This document shows, piece by piece, positions 56,087-59,307 of a DNA stretch of 59,307 nucleotides (position 1 is the stretch's first letter; every line of letters begins with the position of its first letter). The stretch covers positions 1 to 59,307 of the forward strand of contig NZ_JACOGD010000013.1 of NCBI RefSeq assembly GCF_014284235.1. Reading direction: 5' to 3'. This DNA is from Cognatundibacterium curvum (GTDB taxonomy: Bacteria; Pseudomonadota; Gammaproteobacteria; Burkholderiales; Burkholderiaceae_D). A model generated the notes under the pieces. That model ran no database searches. It was not told the DNA's origin and saw nothing but the letters and a program-made list of their open reading frames with translations. The translations under genes and the position numbers were made by a program.

Positions 56087-58900
56087 ATGTTTCATATCAA
56101 ATCACTTGAACTGGTTCATTGGGATTACTGGCAACGTATTAAAAATATCCCGCTGGATGCAAAAATCATCACCATTGCCGGCCAAAACGGATCAGGAAAA
56201 ACAACGCTGCTGGATGCCTTACGCACCTTGTTTGGACTGGAATGCTCGATGGGCCGCTCGTATAAACACTATGCACGCCATTCTGGCCAGCAAACCGCAT
56301 GGTTGCGCGCTGTCGTGGATAACAGCGCGGTGGGGCCACAGATTTCTAACCGTCCCTTCCGCCTGTCCGGTTTGTATGAAGATGAAGTCACGCTGTTCTG
56401 CAAGATAGAAAAAAATGGCGGTGACTGGAAGCGTCAGTATCTGATGCGCGGCGGTAAAGTCGATATCGAAGACATCATTGATGCCAATGACTGGCTGGGT
56501 GTAGAAAGCTATCGCAAACGTCTGTCGCATGCGGGTTTATCTAATGCGATGGGCAAAGTGCTCGCGCTGGAACAAGGTGAAACCGATAAATTGTGTGAGT
56601 ATTCTCCACGCCAGTTACTCGACCTGGTGTTTCAGGTATTCGGTGATAAAGAAGTGCTGGATGCCTATGATGATGCCAAACATCATCAGCAGGATACTGA
56701 ACTGGAATTACAACGATTTGAAACTGAGCTGGAAGCGGCTAAAGCCAATTTGGAAGGCTTACGCCTCAAAGTCGCGAACTATCATCAATACGAGAGTCTG
56801 AACAAAGAAAAACGCGACTTGCAGGAAGCGATTTTACCTACCTTGCAATATCACGAAGATCTGGCGAAAGCAGCGACCACCAGTGATGCTCTACGTGCCT
56901 CACGCCGTTTTCTGAAAACTCAGGATGAGGCGCTGTCTGGTCGTCGTCAACAATTAGCGCAGCAAGCACAATTGCTGAGCGAAGCCAAGCAGGCCGAAAC
57001 CACGCTAGAGGCAGAGGAAGGAGCGCTGCGTGAAAAACTGCAGCAGATTAATGCAAAACTCAAGCCCCAGGAAAGTCTGCTCGAACAGAAAACCCGTCTG
57101 CAAAAGCTGGCTGCTGAAGCGGATGCAGATGTCGCGCATATCGCCAACGATCTGGAAAACAAAGAAGCCAGTCTGTCCCGCCTCAAGCAGGAACGCGATA
57201 CCTTAAATCAGCGCATCGCGAGCGACATGGATACGATCGCTGCGTTACAGGGTAAGTCTTCCATGCCGGAGCCGGAGAACGTGCGGCAAATGCGGCGTGC
57301 ACTGTCGGAAGCTGATATCGCTCACTGCATGCTAACCGATATCGTAGAGGTCACAGAACCCAAATGGCAGGCCGCCATTGAGGGTGTGCTGCGCGCCTAT
57401 ACCTCAGTCATTTTGCTGGATAAGGCCAGTGATGCCAGCGCTGCTTATCGCATCGGTGAAAAACAAAAATACAATCACTTCATCGTACCGGAACGCATCA
57501 GTGCGCCTGTCGTCAAAGATAAGAGCCTGCTCTCTGTAGTCAACTTCACCGCTCAGGCACCCGCCTGGCTGATCGAGCAATTACAACGCATAGTCACAGT
57601 CGATTCTATTGACAGCGGCATGAAGCTGGCACGCCAGCAGGAATGGATCACACCGGATGCCTATCATTTTGAACGACGTGGCGGCCGCTCTTTATTTGTC
57701 GAAGTCTCACGCTACCGCTTTGGTAATGCAGGCCGCAGCCAGCGACTGGAAGCGCTGTTAAAAGCCCTGCCCCGCCTGCAATCACAGGAAGATGTGCTGA
57801 CTATGCAAATCAGTCAGCTGGCGGGAGAAATCAGCGCCTATAAAGCGCGTCTGGCAGGCGTGGATGCGGCAAAAGAACTCAGTGCACGACATGCTGAATT
57901 CGAAGAAGCTAGCCGGAATACTCAGCCTTTGAAACAACAAAGGATAGAAGTTGGTAGCCGTCTGGGCGAAATCGCACCGCTGTTGAAAGCGGCAACAGAG
58001 CAACGCTCGGTGGCACAGTTGAAGTGGGAGCAGGCAAAAGCAGCCATCGCGGATGCCGAAGCGCAAAGCCGCACGTTGGAAAAACGCCATAGCGAAGAGC
58101 GTCAACATCACTTCGATACTTTACGCCAGATGCGGCAGACCTGGAACAATCTGCCTGCTGCCTGGAAGCGTAGCAGCCATCGTCATGAGCTGGTTGCAGA
58201 ACATGAGAATGTCCATCAGGTGGAACTGCGTATCCGTAGTCTGAGCAATAATCTGGCGCGCGATGACTGGGAAACAGATGCGACGGTAGTCGATCAGTTT
58301 ACCCGTCTGCAAGCCTTGCTGCAGGGACGTCAGGCAGAAACGGATGAGCGCCGCTATCAAAATAACCGGGCGATAGAAGCCACCATCAATGCACGTGCGG
58401 CCTATATGGACAGACTGCGTTACACCATCAAAGCCTACAGCAAAAATATACGCCAGCTGGGTGAGTTGGCCGGTATTGAAGTACACACCGATCCTGTGAA
58501 ACTGGAAAACGATGATATTCAGCTAGCACAGGCAGGTTTGCATGTACGCTTTAAATTCGATGGCAAAGGCCCAATAGGCATGAATGACGGCGAAGCTTCC
58601 GGTGGTCAGCAGGTGATGAAGTCACTGATATTGCTGATAGGTCTGCTGAAGTCAGAAGATGGCTCGGGTGGTTTTGTGTTTATCGACGAACCTTTTGCGC
58701 ATCTGGACATCCGTAATATCCAGCTGGTTGGTGAATTCCTTAAAAACACCGATGCACAGTATCTGATGACGACACCGCTGACTCACAACACGGATGTGTA
58801 TGATCCTTCGGAACTGACACTGATCACAAGTAAAAAGAAAAAGGAGTCAGAGTGGGCGCAGCCTATCTTTGTATTGCAACGCAAACAGCGGGCTCATTGA
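56087..58900 (+). CDS. MukB/MksB-like SMC ATPase
   Basis: A 937-aa SMC-type protein: Walker A GQNGSGKT near residue 32, two coiled-coil arms (about 190-400 and 590-790) around a globular hinge (about 400-560), then the signature NDGEASGGQQVMKS and Walker B FVFIDEPFAHLD near the end. It should use ATP to move or enclose DNA with the two upstream proteins. In length and layout it is nearer to MksB than to the longer MukB. Three-gene Mks systems condense or cure plasmid DNA; Wadjet systems add a nuclease gene (JetD), which is not found downstream. A strong terminator follows at 58971. Confidence 0.85.
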   Translation: MFHIKSLELVHWDYWQRIKNIPLDAKIITIAGQNGSGKTTLLDALRTLFGLECSMGRSYKHYARHSGQQTAWLRAVVDNSAVGPQISNRPFRLSGLYEDEVTLFCKIEKNGGDWKRQYLMRGGKVDIEDIIDANDWLGVESYRKRLSHAGLSNAMGKVLALEQGETDKLCEYSPRQLLDLVFQVFGDKEVLDAYDDAKHHQQDTELELQRFETELEAAKANLEGLRLKVANYHQYESLNKEKRDLQEAILPTLQYHEDLAKAATTSDALRASRRFLKTQDEALSGRRQQLAQQAQLLSEAKQAETTLEAEEGALREKLQQINAKLKPQESLLEQKTRLQKLAAEADADVAHIANDLENKEASLSRLKQERDTLNQRIASDMDTIAALQGKSSMPEPENVRQMRRALSEADIAHCMLTDIVEVTEPKWQAAIEGVLRAYTSVILLDKASDASAAYRIGEKQKYNHFIVPERISAPVVKDKSLLSVVNFTAQAPAWLIEQLQRIVTVDSIDSGMKLARQQEWITPDAYHFERRGGRSLFVEVSRYRFGNAGRSQRLEALLKALPRLQSQEDVLTMQISQLAGEISAYKARLAGVDAAKELSARHAEFEEASRNTQPLKQQRIEVGSRLGEIAPLLKAATEQRSVAQLKWEQAKAAIADAEAQSRTLEKRHSEERQHHFDTLRQMRQTWNNLPAAWKRSSHRHELVAEHENVHQVELRIRSLSNNLARDDWETDATVVDQFTRLQALLQGRQAETDERRYQNNRAIEATINARAAYMDRLRYTIKAYSKNIRQLGELAGIEVHTDPVKLENDDIQLAQAGLHVRFKFDGKGPIGMNDGEASGGQQVMKSLILLIGLLKSEDGSGGFVFIDEPFAHLDIRNIQLVGEFLKNTDAQYLMTTPLTHNTDVYDPSELTLITSKKKKESEWAQPIFVLQRKQRAH

Positions 58901-58970
58901 GTTTGCAGTGTGAATCGCTTTTAATCACCTTTACAAGCCCTGTGCAAACCTGATCAAACTACACAAATCA

Positions 58971-59011
58971 AAACAAAGGGAGAACGCGCAAGCGTTCTCC
59001 CTTTGTTTTTT
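58971..59011 (+). terminator. Very strong terminator after the SMC operon
   Basis: AAACAAAGGGAGAACGC (58971-58987) pairs perfectly for 17 bp with its complement (58992-59008) around a GCAA tetraloop, followed by T. It ends the SMC operon about 70 bases past the stop codon. Confidence 0.92.
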
Positions 59012-59190
59012 GGCTTTGGTTTTGGCTTTGGTTTTTTACTTCATGTTTTTTGCTCTTCGGCTGTTAGCTGCTTGCCGTCATGTGCAGTCTGGATACAGCC
59101 CTTCAAAGCCCAATCCTCAGACCTACAAGCAAAGCGCAGAGCACATGAAGCGAACCTAAAAGCCTAAAGCCCAAAGCGCCTAAAGCAAAA
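59012..59190. other. Spacer between SMC operon and rRNA operon, no gene seen
   Basis: The stretch begins with a 12-base tandem repeat (GGCTTTGGTTTT, two copies at 59012-59035). A distant dyad TCATGTGC / GCACATGA (59078-59085 and 59141-59148) could pair. No frame, ribosome-binding site or RNA fold that I recognise. With 58901-59011 this is about 330 bases without a gene. Confidence 0.5.
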
Positions 59191-59216
59191 CCCCCCGTTA
59201 CTACTGTAACGAGGGG
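59191..59216 (-). terminator. Terminator of the rRNA operon
   Basis: A hairpin with GTTAC / GTAAC at the centre and four C pairing with four G outside, with one mismatch. It lies 12 bases past the 5S 3' end; the minus-strand transcript ends in GGGGGGTTTT. Confidence 0.85.
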
Positions 59217-59228
59217 TTTTTAAAGGGA

Positions 59229-59307
59229 GCCTGACGATAACCTACTTTCACACTGGTTGCAGCACTATCATTGGCGCAGAGTCGTTTCACGGTCCTGTTC
59301 GGGATGG
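59229..59307 (-). rRNA. rrf: 5S rRNA, 3' part, runs off the right edge
   Basis: Read on the minus strand the sequence ends with the 5S block containing CCATCCCGAACAGGACCGTG, GAAACGACTCTG and AGTAGGTTATCGTCAGGC, typical of betaproteobacterial 5S rRNA. Only the last ~79 bases are in the window; the 23S and 16S genes should lie to the right. Confidence 0.95.

Noticed and set aside
54031..59190. Complete Wadjet defence system
   Set aside because: No JetD-like nuclease gene in the window and the first protein does not open like JetA; a nuclease-less Mks-type system fits better.

Overview
This window looks like the chromosome of a free-living betaproteobacterium, most likely Burkholderiales/Oxalobacteraceae (an Undibacterium-like genome is my best guess; this is inference from gene content and protein style, not a database match). 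It is ordinary housekeeping and stress-response chromosome with several compact accessory modules. I see no phage, no CRISPR array, no transposase and no tRNA gene. The right edge enters the 3' end of a 5S rRNA gene on the minus strand.

Layout: (1) 1-3960, a cluster running off the left edge: a 53-aa double-glycine-leader peptide, a secreted M16 zinc peptidase and a C39-peptidase ABC exporter. (2) 4040-7215, HDOD protein, CreA and an amino-acid permease. (3) 7498-12000, DUF2946, TonB-dependent receptor and PepSY protein, a probable metal-acquisition or metal-reduction unit. (4) 12092-16482, M28 peptidase, ChaA, GNAT and MarC. (5) 16459-19293, divergent CadR/CadA pair with a MerR-type promoter. 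(6) 19290-24591, a small hypothetical and the prkA-yeaH-spoVR stress operon. (7) 24993-27305, an EAL phosphodiesterase with a dead GGDEF. (8) 27556-29455, a NemR-like repressor and old yellow enzyme with two matching operators. (9) 29548-37302, a seven-gene operon with small secreted protein, MacA-like adaptor, ABC ATPase, two permeases, sigma-54 response regulator and histidine kinase, preceded by a -24/-12 promoter and clustered upstream sites. (10) 37476-40746, MerR regulator and double-YHS copper-type ATPase, with a mobile-looking palindromic repeat in the leader. (11) 40877-47141, phosphoesterase, GuaC, TonB-domain lipoprotein, CheW, TcdA, hemerythrin and PdxH. (12) 47321-50200, a four-gene glycosyltransferase/phosphatase/lipid-binding operon. 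(13) 50236-53889, lysozyme, MsrA, DsbA-like, LysR and a hypothetical. (14) 54031-58900, a three-gene SMC-kleisin-KITE (Mks/Wadjet-like) operon, then a strong terminator and the rRNA operon end.

The best candidate for an undescribed system is the left-edge cluster. The peptide gene is too short for usual gene-calling cut-offs. Its leader fits the C39 cleavage rule (E-8, L-7, V-4, GG at -2/-1), and the predicted product is a 38-residue, Cys-free, highly charged peptide. A strong terminator separates it from the peptidase and exporter genes, which fits high peptide production with lower production of the machinery. The second is the sigma-54 exporter operon, which encodes its own regulator. A similar -24/-12 element with related upstream half-sites lies far upstream of the TonB-domain lipoprotein gene.
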